From the NCBI GenBank assembly GCA_963807005.1, contig CAWDZK010000004.1, positions 434,001-498,000 of the forward strand: DNA of 64,000 nucleotides, in the 5' to 3' direction. Source of the stretch: CAWDZK01 sp963807005 (GTDB taxonomy: Bacteria > Actinomycetota > Actinomycetes > JACCUZ01). The notes below the pieces were generated by a model, which worked only from the letters and a program-made list of their open reading frames with translations, ran no database searches and was not told where the DNA came from. This document shows, in pieces, positions 30,562 to 39,281 of this stretch. Each line of letters opens with the position of its first letter. Position 1 is the stretch's first letter. The position numbers and the translations under genes were made by a program.

Positions 30562-33533
30562 TGCGGCTGCACCGGATGGAGGTGACGGCCTTCGGGCCGT
30601 TCGCCGGGACCGAGACCGTCGACTTCGACGCGCTGGCCGACGCGGGCCTGTTCCTGTTCACCGGGGCCACCGGGGCCGGCAAGACGAGCATCCTGGACGC
30701 GGTCTGCTTCGCGCTCTACGGTCAGGTTCCCGGGCCACGGTCCGGCACCCGGGCGTTGCGCAGCGACCACGCCCCCGACGGCGCCGCGCCCCAGGTGCGG
30801 CTCGAGGTGACCCTGCGAGGACGCCGTCTCCGGATCACTCGCTCGCCGCAGTGGGACCGGCCCAAGCGGCGCGGCACGGGCACCGTCACCCAGCAGTCCA
30901 CGGTCCTCCTGGAGGAGCTCGTCCGGACGTCGTGGACCACCGTGTCGACCCGGCTGGACGAGACCGGCGACCTGGTGGGCCGGCTGCTCGGCCTCCGGCT
31001 GGCGCAGTTCTGCCAGGTGGTGCTGCTTCCGCAGAACCAGTTCGCCGAGTTCCTGCGCTCGGACGCCGAGAAGCGCCGTGACCTGCTGGAGAGCCTGTTC
31101 GACACCCGCCGGTTCGCCGAGGTGGAGCGCTGGCTGGTGACCGCCCGCAAGGAGGCTGCGCACGCGCTCGACGAGGCCGACCGGCGGCTCGAGCGGGTGC
31201 TGGCGCGGGCCGCGGAGGCGGCCGGCGAGGAGCTCCCCGACCGCACCGGCGCCGAGACCGCAGCCTGCTGGCTCGACGGGCTGCTGGCGGCCGCCCAGCG
31301 ACGCCACGCGGCAGCACGGTCCGCGGCCGACCTCGCCACCCAGCGGCACGACGTGGCTGCCGCCCGGCTGGAGGCGGCCACCCTGGTCGCGGAGGCCCAT
31401 GCCCGGCGCACCGCGCTGACGGCCCGGCTGGCGGAGCTCGACGCGGCTGCCGGTGCCCGGGCGGAGGCCGCCGCCGAGCTGGCGGCCGCCCGGGCCGTGG
31501 CCCCACTGGTCCCGATGGTCACCGAGGTGGCCCGGCTGCAGGTGGAGCTGGACGCGGCGCGGTCGGTGATGTCCACCGTCGTCGCCCGTACGCTGCCGGC
31601 GACGGGCACCGGACCGGACCTGCCGCTGCCCTCCCCCGAGGTGCTGGTGTCGCTCGCCCGCGACCAGCGGGCCGAGGCGGCCGCTCTGCAGGCGCTGACG
31701 ACGGACGAGGCGGAGGCGGACCGGCTGGCTGCCGCGGCCGACGACATCGAGCGCCGCGCGGTCGACCTCGACCGGCAGGCCCGCCGGCTGCAGGGCCAGC
31801 TCGACGCAGCGCCGGCCCGCAGGGCCGCCCTCGAGACTGCGCGCGACCTGAGTGCCGCTGCGACCGCCGCCCTGCCGGGGGCGCAGACCGCACTGGCCGC
31901 CGCGGACGCCCGGCTGGCGGCCGCCCGCCGGCGCGACGACCTGGGCGCCCAGCGGGTCGAGGCGGTGGACGCCGTCCGCGCCCGGACCGGCGCCGAGCAG
32001 CATGCGCGCGAACGCTGGCTGCAGCTGCGGCAGGCCCGGCTGGACGGCATGGCGGCCGAGCTGGCGACCCGGCTGCGGCCGGACCAGCCGTGCCCGGTCT
32101 GCGGCAGTCCCGAGCACCCCCAGCCCGCTGCCCTCGGTGCGGAGGCCGTGGGGCGGGAGCAGGAGGACGCCGCGCACGCCGAGGTCCGCGACGCCGAAGC
32201 GGTCCTCGGCGTCGCACGGGAGTCGCTGGCCAGGGTCGATGCCGCGCTGGCGGCGGCCACCTCGGCCGCCGGAGGTGAGCGACCTCTGCCGGAGGTGGCG
32301 GACGAACGCGACGCGGCGGCCGCGACGCTGGCGCGCCTGCGCGACGCCGCCGCCACCAGGGCGACCGACGGGGCCGCCCTCAACGCCTTCGGCGAGCAGC
32401 ACGAGAGCTGGGTGCGCGAGCGGGTCGCGCTGGACGAGAGCGCGCGGGCCCTGCGGCAGCGGGTCGGCGACGAGCGGGGGCGGTTGGTCGCCCTGCGCAC
32501 GCGGCTGGACGCCGCCCGCGGCGACGACCCGTCGATCGCCGCGCGGGCGCTCCGGCTGGTCGGGGTGGCCGACGACCTGGAGGTACTGACCCGGGAGGTC
32601 GAGACCGTCGAGCGGCTCGACGGCGAGGTGGCCGGGGCCCTGGCCCGGGCCGAAGCGGCCGCCGGTGAGCGCGGGATCGCGTCGCTGCAGCAGGTCCTGC
32701 ACGACCACCGGAGCGAGCCGGACCTGGCCCGGCTGGAGGACGCGCTGCACCGGCACACGACCGAGGCCGGTGCCGTTCGCGAGCAGCTCGCCGAGCCGGT
32801 GCTGGCAGCGCTGGGCGCCGGTGCCGCCCCCGATGTCGACGCCCTCCGCGCAGAGGCGGCGGGCTGCGACACCGCCCGCTCCGAGGCCGCCGCCGAGCTC
32901 ACCGTCGCCGCGAGCCGGCTCGCTGCGCTCACCCGGCTCGGCACCGCCGTGCGCGGCGTCCTGGCCGAGCGCGTGCCGGTCGCGGCGCGGCACCACACGG
33001 TCGACGGGCTGGCCCGGCTCGCCGAGGGCAAGAGCGCCGACAACCGGCTGCGGATGAGCCTGTCCGGCTACGTCCTGGCGGCCCGCCTCGAACAGGTCGC
33101 GCTGGCCGCGAGCGACCGGCTGCTGCGGATGTCGTCCGGGCGCTACCAGCTCGTGCACACCGCTGAGGGCGCCACCGGGCGGTCCCGCGGTGGGCTGCTG
33201 CTACGGGTCCTGGATGCCTGGACCGGCGTCGAGCGCGACCCGGCCACCCTGTCCGGCGGCGAGAGCTTCGCCGCCTCACTGGCGCTGGCGCTCGGGCTCG
33301 CCGACGTCGTCACGGCGGAGGCGGGGGGCACGCTGCTGGAGACGCTGTTCGTCGACGAGGGGTTCGGCAGCCTGGACGACGAGGCGCTGGACGAGGTGAT
33401 GGGCGTCCTCGACGGTCTGCGCGACGGCGGCCGTACCGTGGGGCTCGTGAGCCACGTGGCCGAGCTTCGGCAGCGGGTGCCGGTGCAGCTGCGCGTCGTC
33501 AAGGACCGTGACGGCTCGCACGTGCGCCAGTGA
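30561..33533 (+). CDS. sbcC: Exonuclease SbcCD subunit C (SMC-like ATPase)
   Basis: A 990-residue Rad50-type ATPase. The Walker A GATGAGKTSIL is near residue 35. Long Ala/Arg/Glu-rich coiled coils run through about 200-490 and 530-830, with the zinc hook CPVCG near residue 511 between them. The C-terminal lobe holds the signature LSGGESFAASLALAL near 897 and Walker B LFVDEGFGSLDDEAL near 930. It drives opening and feeding of DNA ends to SbcD. Start and stop overlap the neighbouring genes, so sbcD, sbcC and the HAD gene form one translationally coupled operon. Confidence 0.94.
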   Translation: MRLHRMEVTAFGPFAGTETVDFDALADAGLFLFTGATGAGKTSILDAVCFALYGQVPGPRSGTRALRSDHAPDGAAPQVRLEVTLRGRRLRITRSPQWDRPKRRGTGTVTQQSTVLLEELVRTSWTTVSTRLDETGDLVGRLLGLRLAQFCQVVLLPQNQFAEFLRSDAEKRRDLLESLFDTRRFAEVERWLVTARKEAAHALDEADRRLERVLARAAEAAGEELPDRTGAETAACWLDGLLAAAQRRHAAARSAADLATQRHDVAAARLEAATLVAEAHARRTALTARLAELDAAAGARAEAAAELAAARAVAPLVPMVTEVARLQVELDAARSVMSTVVARTLPATGTGPDLPLPSPEVLVSLARDQRAEAAALQALTTDEAEADRLAAAADDIERRAVDLDRQARRLQGQLDAAPARRAALETARDLSAAATAALPGAQTALAAADARLAAARRRDDLGAQRVEAVDAVRARTGAEQHARERWLQLRQARLDGMAAELATRLRPDQPCPVCGSPEHPQPAALGAEAVGREQEDAAHAEVRDAEAVLGVARESLARVDAALAAATSAAGGERPLPEVADERDAAAATLARLRDAAATRATDGAALNAFGEQHESWVRERVALDESARALRQRVGDERGRLVALRTRLDAARGDDPSIAARALRLVGVADDLEVLTREVETVERLDGEVAGALARAEAAAGERGIASLQQVLHDHRSEPDLARLEDALHRHTTEAGAVREQLAEPVLAALGAGAAPDVDALRAEAAGCDTARSEAAAELTVAASRLAALTRLGTAVRGVLAERVPVAARHHTVDGLARLAEGKSADNRLRMSLSGYVLAARLEQVALAASDRLLRMSSGRYQLVHTAEGATGRSRGGLLLRVLDAWTGVERDPATLSGGESFAASLALALGLADVVTAEAGGTLLETLFVDEGFGSLDDEALDEVMGVLDGLRDGGRTVGLVSHVAELRQRVPVQLRVVKDRDGSHVRQ

Positions 33534-34060
33534 CCTCACAGCCGGACGGCACCGAGCGCGGGCTGGCGGTCTTCGACGTCGACGGGGTGCTCGCCGACGT
33601 CGGGCACCGGCTGCGCCATCTCGAGCACGGCCGGAAGAACTGGGGCGCGTTCTTCGCCGCGGCCGAGCGCGACCCGCCGCTGCCGGTGGGGCTGGCGCTG
33701 GCGGCCGAGCTGGCGGCCGGGCACGATCTCGCCTATCTCACGGGTCGCCCCGAGCACCTTCGCCGGGTCACCGCGGACTGGCTGAGCCGGCACGACCTGC
33801 CGGCCGGACCGCTGTGGATGCGGCCGCCCCGGGACTTCCGGCCGGCCCGGGTGATGAAGCTCGACGCCCTCGAACGCCTTGCGGCGCAGCGCCCGGTCGA
33901 GATCGTGGTGGACGACGACGCAGACGTGGTCGAGGCCCTGCGCGCGGCCGGGTACGCCGTCCTGCACGCGACCTGGGCCGGGGACGACCGGGGCGGCCGA
34001 CGGGCAGGCACCCAGCGGCAGGCTCTGCACGAGGCCCAGGAGTCCGACGGCCGCACCTGA
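33530..34060 (+). CDS. HAD-fold phosphatase, polynucleotide-kinase 3'-phosphatase-like
   Basis: A 176-residue HAD domain. VFDVDGVLADVGHRLRHLE is motif I with the DXD pair, YLTGRPEHLR motif II, and the Lys of RVMKLDALE with VDDDADVVEALRAAGY form motifs III and IV. The layout resembles the small phosphatase domain of T4 PseT-like end-healing enzymes. GTG at 33530 overlaps the sbcC stop (GTGA). Coupling to sbcDC makes a DNA 3'-phosphate a reasonable substrate, but this is inferred from context; no kinase domain is present. Confidence 0.75.
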   Translation: MTSQPDGTERGLAVFDVDGVLADVGHRLRHLEHGRKNWGAFFAAAERDPPLPVGLALAAELAAGHDLAYLTGRPEHLRRVTADWLSRHDLPAGPLWMRPPRDFRPARVMKLDALERLAAQRPVEIVVDDDADVVEALRAAGYAVLHATWAGDDRGGRRAGTQRQALHEAQESDGRT

Positions 34061-34064
34061 CCGG

Positions 34065-34078
34065 CCGGTCGCGACCGG
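34065..34078. terminator. 14-bp palindrome after the sbcDC operon
   Basis: CCGGTCGCGACCGG is a perfect palindrome beginning five bases after the HAD stop codon. It could end the sbcD-sbcC-HAD transcript. No T-tract follows. Confidence 0.35.
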
Positions 34079-34247
34079 GCAGGCGGCCGGCAGCACGCGG
34101 ACTCGTCGGAGCAACCCGACCAAACCACGGCCGCGGGAGGTCCGAACCAGAGCTCGACCGGTTCTAGCGCACGGCACCGCCGCCCTCCCCCGCGTTCCGG
34201 ACGGTCGCCTGCGATGTACCGGGGCCAGATCCGGAGGAGGGACGTCG

Positions 34248-34877
34248 ATGACCCTGCCGAGCTCGGGTGACACGATGGCCGACGTGCCCTCCCTCCGCCG
34301 CGCGGCCCGCGTCGCGACGACCGAGCCCGGCCAGCTGACCCTCGAGGGACTGCTCGGCCGGGTCGCGCGCGGCGACGGGCCCGCCTTCGAGCTGCTCTAC
34401 GAGCGGGTCGCCAACTCCGTCTTCGGCGTGATCCGCCGGGTGCTGCGCGACCCGTCCCAGTCCGAGGAGGTCGCCCAGGAGGTGCTGCTCGAGGTGTGGC
34501 GCACGGCGACCCGCTTCGACGAGGAGCGCGGCAGCGCCAGCACCTGGATCCACACCATGGCCCACCGGCGCGCCGTCGACCGGGTACGCGCCGCCCAGGC
34601 ATCCCGGGACCGCGAGCAGCGCGCGGCGCAGCGCGACCACGAGCCGCCGTTCGACGTCGTCGCCGACCGGGTGGAGGCGCGGCTGGAGCACGAGCAGGTC
34701 CGGCGCTGCCTGGAGGGCCTCACCGGGATCCAGCGCGAGTCGGTGGCCCTGGCCTACTACGGCGGCAACACCTACCGAGAGGTCGCCGAGCTGCTCGACG
34801 TGCCACTGGGCACCGTGAAGACCCGGATGCGGGACGGGTTGATCCGGCTGCGCGACTGCCTGGGGGTGACGGAATGA
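34248..34877 (+). CDS. sigK: ECF RNA polymerase sigma factor SigK
   Basis: A 209-residue extracytoplasmic-function sigma factor. Region 2 spans AFELLYERVANSVFGVIRRVL through SEEVAQEVLLEVWRTATRFD and ASTWIHTMAHRRAVDRVR. Region 4 is the helix-turn-helix GIQRESVALAYYGGNTYREVAELLDVPLGTVKTRMRDGL, read in parts. ATG at 34248 follows GGAGGAGGG. Its stop overlaps the next start (ATGA), and that gene encodes an RskA-type anti-sigma factor, which identifies it as SigK. In mycobacteria SigK is released by regulated proteolysis of RskA and controls secreted antigens; the regulon here is unknown. Confidence 0.88.
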   Translation: MTLPSSGDTMADVPSLRRAARVATTEPGQLTLEGLLGRVARGDGPAFELLYERVANSVFGVIRRVLRDPSQSEEVAQEVLLEVWRTATRFDEERGSASTWIHTMAHRRAVDRVRAAQASRDREQRAAQRDHEPPFDVVADRVEARLEHEQVRRCLEGLTGIQRESVALAYYGGNTYREVAELLDVPLGTVKTRMRDGLIRLRDCLGVTE

Positions 34878-35590
34878 CCGACCACGAGCTGCACCTGCTG
34901 ACCGGTGCCTACGCCGCGCACGCACTGCCGCACGACGAGCAGGCGGCGTTCGAGGAGCACCTCGTCGGCTGTGCCGCCTGCCGGCAGGAGGTGGCCGAGC
35001 TCTCGGCGACCTCCGCGCGGCTGGCACTGGCCGCCGCGGAGCCGGCGCCCGCCGGGATGCGCGCCCGGGTGCTCGCGGAGGTCGCCCGGACCCGGCAGCT
35101 GCCGCCCACCGTCACCGACCTGGGCGCCCGTCGGTCCGCGAGGGCCTGGTACGCCCAGCCGGCCACCGCTGCGGCCGCCGTCCTGCTCGTCGTGGCGACC
35201 GGGCTCGGCGCCCTGGCGGTCGCGGAACGGAACAACGCCGACGAGGCCAGGCAGCTGGCGGCCCGGGTCGCCGCCGTCGCGGCCGACCCGGACCGGGCCG
35301 AGGAGACGCTGGCCCTGGCCGGCGGCGGCACCGGCACCGTCATCGCCGCCCACGGACTCGCGGTCTTCCAGGGCAGGGACCTGCCGGCACTGCCCGAAGG
35401 CCGCGCCTACCAGCTGTGGCGGATCCGCGGTCAGGAGTCGACGTCGGCCGGGGTTCTCGGCCGCGGCGGGGAGCTGACCGGGTTCGTTCCCGGGCTGCGG
35501 CCCGAGGACGCCGTGGGAGTGACGGTCGAACCGTCCTCGGGGTCGGACCAACCGACCAGCGCGCCGGTGTTCCTCGTCGTCCCCGCCTGA
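34874..35590 (+). CDS. rskA: Anti-sigma-K factor RskA
   Basis: A 238-residue single-pass membrane protein. The N-terminal anti-sigma domain shows HELHLLTGAYAAHALPHDE and the zinc-type motif EEHLVGCAACRQE (HX3CX2C). One membrane segment (ATAAAAVLLVVATGLGALAV) spans residues 98-117. The extracytoplasmic RskA domain ends with EGRAYQLWRIRGQ and a beta-rich tail. It holds SigK inactive at the membrane until cleaved. Start and stop arrangement couples it to sigK. The last 160 bases overlap the convergent PAP2 frame on the other strand. Confidence 0.88.
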   Translation: MTDHELHLLTGAYAAHALPHDEQAAFEEHLVGCAACRQEVAELSATSARLALAAAEPAPAGMRARVLAEVARTRQLPPTVTDLGARRSARAWYAQPATAAAAVLLVVATGLGALAVAERNNADEARQLAARVAAVAADPDRAEETLALAGGGTGTVIAAHGLAVFQGRDLPALPEGRAYQLWRIRGQESTSAGVLGRGGELTGFVPGLRPEDAVGVTVEPSSGSDQPTSAPVFLVVPA

Positions 35591-36390
35591 GACCGGGGCC
35601 GGCTCGGCCGCCCGGTGAGCCGGCGCCACACGGCTGAGGCCGGTACGGCGTCCGGGCGCGGGGTCACCAGCAGGACCAGGCCGAGCAGCAGCGCGGCCGC
35701 GACGGCGTCGACCCAGTAGTGGTTCGCGGTGACGACGACGACCGCTGTGGTGAGCACGGGGTGGGCCACCACCAGCCAGCGCCAGCGGCTGCGCGCCGTG
35801 CGCACCACGACGACGGCGATGAGCAGGGCCCAGCCGACATGCAGGCTCGGCATCGCGGCGAACTGGTTGGCGACGGTAGCCGCTCCCCCGGCGTAGGCCG
35901 ACGGGCCGAAGGCCGACATGGTGTCGAGGAAGCCGAGGCTCGGGAGCATCCGCGGGGGCGCCAGCGGCATGGCCACGTGCAGCACCATCGCGAAGCCGGT
36001 CAGGGTGATGATCAGCCGGCGGGCCCACCGGTACTCGGGCGGCGGTCTGCGCAGCCAGCCCCAGGCGAGGAAGGTCAGCGTGACCGGGAAGTGCACCCCG
36101 ACGTAGAACCAGTTCGCGGCACGGAGCAGGGTCGGCCACTGCAGGGCCCAGTCCTGCAGGGTCTCCTCGTCGGGCAGCATGAGCATGCGCTCGACGTCCC
36201 AGACGTGCCAGGCGTTGGCGATCGCCAGGTCGTCGTGGCCGGCGATGGCCAGCCGGCCCAGCCGGTAGACCAGGAACAGGACGGTCAGCAGCACGATCTC
36301 GCGGACCAGCCCGGGCCGGGAGTGCGCCGGTGCGGCCGCGACAGCGACCTCCTCGCGCTCGACCCCATCGAGCGTGGCGCTACCCCTCAC
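35431..36390 (-). CDS. PAP2-superfamily membrane protein (inositolphosphotransferase-like)
   Basis: A 319-residue membrane protein with about six hydrophobic segments. The PAP2 signature is split as MPSLHVGWALL and ANHYWVDAVAA, carrying the two catalytic His and the Asp, and RMLPSLGFLDT lies before them. The arrangement is of the Aur1/Ipt1-like subgroup, which transfers or hydrolyses lipid phosphate groups. GTG at 36390 is the likely start. The last 53 residues (after the final membrane segment, Pro/Thr/Ser-rich) are read antisense to rskA and may not matter. It lies 56 bases downstream of the FAD oxidoreductase gene and could supply or modify a lipid for that pathway. Confidence 0.78.
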   Translation of the reverse strand: MRGSATLDGVEREEVAVAAAPAHSRPGLVREIVLLTVLFLVYRLGRLAIAGHDDLAIANAWHVWDVERMLMLPDEETLQDWALQWPTLLRAANWFYVGVHFPVTLTFLAWGWLRRPPPEYRWARRLIITLTGFAMVLHVAMPLAPPRMLPSLGFLDTMSAFGPSAYAGGAATVANQFAAMPSLHVGWALLIAVVVVRTARSRWRWLVVAHPVLTTAVVVVTANHYWVDAVAAALLLGLVLLVTPRPDAVPASAVWRRLTGRPSRPRSQAGTTRNTGALVGWSDPEDGSTVTPTASSGRSPGTNPVSSPPRPRTPADVDS

Positions 36391-36446
36391 GCGCTCGATC
36401 GTCCCACGAAGCCCCGACAGTTGTCCGCTGCACCGGCCGCCCGGCC

Positions 36447-37475
36447 TCACGCGACGTGGTCGACGGCCAGCCCGAAGGCCGCCGGCAGAGCCGCGGCCGC
36501 CGGGACGAGACGCCGGCGCAGGGCCGGCCGGGCGGTGACCTGGAGCAGTGCGGTCGCGGACCACCGGTAGCGCCGGGTCGCGGCCCGCCAGGCCCGCGGG
36601 TAGGCCTCCGGCCGTCCCGCGACGACCGCGTCGACCGCGGCCCGGGCGGTCGCGAGGCCCACCGCGATCCCCTCCCCGGTGAGAGCGTCCACGTAGCCCG
36701 CCGCGTCGCCCACGAGGAGCACGCGGCCGGCCCGGGGGGCTGTCGCGACCTGACGCAGCGGGCCGGCTCCCCGCACCTCGGTGGCCGGCCGGGCCCCGCG
36801 CAGCCGGGCCCGCAGCACCGGGAAGGACGCCAGCAGCTCGTCGTACGACGCCCGCCCCGCCTCCCCCACCAGCAGGGCAACGCCGACCAGGTCGTCCGCC
36901 ACCGGCGTGACGTAGGCCTCGGCCCGCTCGGCCCAGTGCACCTCGACATGGTCGGACCAGGGCGGCAGCACGAGGTGCCGGCGCAGCCCGTAGCGGCGCA
37001 CTCCCGGCGCCGGTCGCTCGAGGCCGAGCGCGCGCCGGATCGGTGAGTGCAGCCCGTCCGCCGCGACCAGCCAACCCGCCCGCAGACCGCCCGAGGTCAC
37101 GCCGGTCCCGTCCTGCCGGACCGTCGTCACCGTGTCCTGGACCCGCTTGACCCCGGCGGCGTCGGCTCGCGCGGCCAGCGCCGCGTGCAGCACCGTGCGG
37201 CGGACCCCGAGACCGGGCCCGGCCCGGAACTCGGCCGCCACCGACCGGCCCGGCGCGAGGTAGCGGATGCCGGTGAACGGCCGCCCGTCGAGCGCGACGT
37301 CGAGGTCGCCGAGCGCGGCGACCGCGGCCGGCATCAGTCCCTCGCCGCACGCCTTGTCGACCGGGTCGGCCCGCCGCTCGACCACCGCGACCGACAGCCC
37401 GGCGCGGCGGGCGTACAGCGCGGTGGCCAGCCCGATGGGACCCCCTCCGGCGACGAGCAGGTCGACGTCGTGCAC
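36447..37475 (-). CDS. FAD-dependent oxidoreductase (SrsC-like / geranylgeranyl reductase-type)
   Basis: A 342-residue flavoprotein. The dinucleotide motif VAGGGPIGLATALYARR is at the N-terminus, VERRADPVDKACGEGLMP is next, and VLLVGDAAGYVDALTGEGIAVGL is the second FAD motif. It belongs to the geranylgeranyl-reductase/aromatic-hydroxylase group. The context of type III polyketide synthase and methyltransferase matches S. griseus srsABC, in which SrsC hydroxylates the alkylresorcinol on the way to a quinone. GTG at 37475 is the start. The methyltransferase stop (37477) is almost adjacent, so the genes are co-transcribed. Confidence 0.8.
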   Translation of the reverse strand: MHDVDLLVAGGGPIGLATALYARRAGLSVAVVERRADPVDKACGEGLMPAAVAALGDLDVALDGRPFTGIRYLAPGRSVAAEFRAGPGLGVRRTVLHAALAARADAAGVKRVQDTVTTVRQDGTGVTSGGLRAGWLVAADGLHSPIRRALGLERPAPGVRRYGLRRHLVLPPWSDHVEVHWAERAEAYVTPVADDLVGVALLVGEAGRASYDELLASFPVLRARLRGARPATEVRGAGPLRQVATAPRAGRVLLVGDAAGYVDALTGEGIAVGLATARAAVDAVVAGRPEAYPRAWRAATRRYRWSATALLQVTARPALRRRLVPAAAALPAAFGLAVDHVA

Positions 37476-37476
37476 G

Positions 37477-38010
37477 TCAGGTCTCCGGTCCGGCGAGGGC
37501 GGTGAGGGCGCGCTCCTCGGTGCTGATGCGGACCCGGAGCAGCACGGCGTTCGCGAGGGTGAACACCAGGGCCGTGATCCAGGCGGTGTGCACCAGTGGC
37601 AGCGCGATGCCCTCGGCGGCGACCGCGACGTAGTTCGGGTGGCGCAGGAGGCGGTACGGACCGCGAGTGACTGCGGGCAGCCCGGGAACCACGACGACCC
37701 GGGTGCACCACTGCCGGCCGAGGGTCGCGATGCACCACCAGCGCAGCCCCTGGGCGGCGAGCACGACGGCCAGCATCGGCCAGCCGAGCCAGCCGTGGAA
37801 CGGCCGGTCCAGGGCACCGACCTCCAGCACGGCCCCGACCAGCAGCCCGGTGTGCAGGACCACCATCGCGGGATAGTGACCGGCACCGGTCTCGACCCCT
37901 CCGCGGGCGAGCGACCAGCGCCGGTTCCGCTCGCTCACCACCAGCTCGGCCACCCGTTCGGCCCCGACCGCCAGGACGAGTGCGAGGAACCACGCCTGGC
38001 TGGTCACCAC
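37477..38010 (-). CDS. Isoprenylcysteine carboxyl methyltransferase-family protein (SrsB-like)
   Basis: A 177-residue membrane methyltransferase with four or five hydrophobic segments. The S-adenosylmethionine-binding region is RGPYRLLRHPNYVAV (RHPNY core), preceded by LRWWCIATLGRQWCTRVVVVPG. Members act on small lipophilic acceptors; SrsB of S. griseus methylates the phenolic hydroxyl of alkylresorcinols. The start is GTG at 38010, or the next GTG at 38007, overlapping the polyketide synthase stop. Placement between the synthase and the FAD enzyme is the basis for the pathway inference. Confidence 0.82.
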   Translation of the reverse strand: MVTSQAWFLALVLAVGAERVAELVVSERNRRWSLARGGVETGAGHYPAMVVLHTGLLVGAVLEVGALDRPFHGWLGWPMLAVVLAAQGLRWWCIATLGRQWCTRVVVVPGLPAVTRGPYRLLRHPNYVAVAAEGIALPLVHTAWITALVFTLANAVLLRVRISTEERALTALAGPET

Positions 38011-39077
38011 CGCAGCAGCACCAGCTCGGAGCAGAACCCCGGCCCCATGGCGAGCAGCACCCCGGGCGACCCCGGCTCGGGTGCCTGGGCCCCGGACGCG
38101 GCCAACGTCTCGGCGAAGACGTGCAGCACCGACGAGGACGAGAGGTTGCCCACCTGCGCCAGCGACTCCCAGGTGCGGGCGAACGCGTCCGGCGGCAGGT
38201 CGAGGCTGCGCTGCATCGCCTCGAGGACCCTCGGTCCGCCCGGGTGCGCCACCCAGGTGGTCACGTCGCCGACCTTGAGGTCGTGGTCACCGAGGAAGGC
38301 CGCCAGGTCGTCACCCAGATACTGCTCCACCACCTCGGCCACCCCGGCGCTGAGGACGATCCGGAAGCCGCTGCCCCCGATGTCCCAGCCCATCACCCGC
38401 TCGGTGTCGGGGTACATCCGGCTGCGCGAGGCCACCACGCGGGGACCGGGCAGCCCGAGCTCCTCGGCGCGTCGCTCCCCCAGCATGACCACCGCGGCGG
38501 CACCGTCACCGAACAGGCCGCTGCCGACCAGGTTGGCCATCGACGCGTCGTCCCGCTGGACCGTGAGCGAGCACAGCTCGACCGAGAGCAGGACCGCGAC
38601 GCCGTCCGGGTCCCCGCGCAGGTAGTCGTGCACCCGGGCCACCCCCGCCGCGCCGGCGACGCAGCCGAGACCGAAGACGGGCACGCGCCGGACGTCCGGG
38701 CGCAAACCGAGGACCGGGACCAGCCGGGCGTCCAGGCTGGGAGCGGCCAGGCCGGTGACCGACGTCGTCATCAGCAGGTCGACGTCGGCGGGCGAGAGAC
38801 CGACCGAGGTCAGCGCGTCGCTCACGGCTCTGGCACCGAGGCTGGTCCCGACCTCGATCCAGGCGTCGTTGGCGGCCCCGAAGCCGGCCAGCCCGGCGTA
38901 CGCCGACAGCGGCAGCGCGAGGTGCCGGCTCCGAACCCCGGCGGCGCGGTGCAGCCGGTCGAGCACGGCCCGGTCCGCACCGGGCGGCAGCACGATCTCC
39001 GCGAACGCGTCGGTGATCTCCTGCTGCGCGTACCGGTGCTCCGGCAGGGCCGGCGCAACCGCCACGACCTGACTCAC
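38004..39077 (-). CDS. Type III polyketide synthase
   Basis: A 357-residue chalcone-synthase-fold enzyme with the full catalytic triad: Cys139 in VFGLGCVAGAAG, His278 in WVAHPGGPRVLE, and Asn311 in QVGNLSSSSVL. LFGDGAAAVV and MGPGFCSE are further family marks. It should extend an acyl-CoA or acyl-ACP starter with malonyl-CoA to an alkylresorcinol, alkylpyrone or similar. Two GTG starts are possible; 39077 is preferred because AAGGGG precedes it at suitable distance, while 39101 adds eight residues. It is the first gene of the operon with the methyltransferase and FAD enzyme. Confidence 0.9.
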   Translation of the reverse strand: MSQVVAVAPALPEHRYAQQEITDAFAEIVLPPGADRAVLDRLHRAAGVRSRHLALPLSAYAGLAGFGAANDAWIEVGTSLGARAVSDALTSVGLSPADVDLLMTTSVTGLAAPSLDARLVPVLGLRPDVRRVPVFGLGCVAGAAGVARVHDYLRGDPDGVAVLLSVELCSLTVQRDDASMANLVGSGLFGDGAAAVVMLGERRAEELGLPGPRVVASRSRMYPDTERVMGWDIGGSGFRIVLSAGVAEVVEQYLGDDLAAFLGDHDLKVGDVTTWVAHPGGPRVLEAMQRSLDLPPDAFARTWESLAQVGNLSSSSVLHVFAETLAASGAQAPEPGSPGVLLAMGPGFCSELVLLRW

Positions 39078-39210
39078 TCGCTCAACCCCTTGCGTTCGCA
39101 CTGGCCGGGTCGTCCACAGGGCATGGTCCGTTCGGCCTCTTTTCCCCTGCTCGTCGCAGGAACCCTTCAGTTGGTGCGGCTGAGACCGACACTAAGGGGG
39201 CAGCATGAGA

Positions 39211-39224
39211 GTGACCTGGGTCAC
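39211..39224. promoter_or_regulatory. CRP/GlxR-type operator
   Basis: GTGACCTGGGTCAC, flanked by A on both sides, matches the core GTGA-N6-TCAC of CRP-family sites exactly. It lies between the type III polyketide synthase start (39077) and the DUF5999 start (39282). It would be centred about 50 bases upstream of a start predicted from the TACCGT box at 39256-39261. Confidence 0.55.
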
Positions 39225-39281
39225 AGCCGGTGCGTCCGCCCCGGAAGCCCGGTCGTACCGTCCCGACGAAAGCCGCAGATC

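Noticed and set aside
30417..33158. Long minus-strand frame opposite sbcC
   Set aside because: The plus strand encodes an SbcC with all Rad50-type motifs; the opposite frame is a composition artefact.
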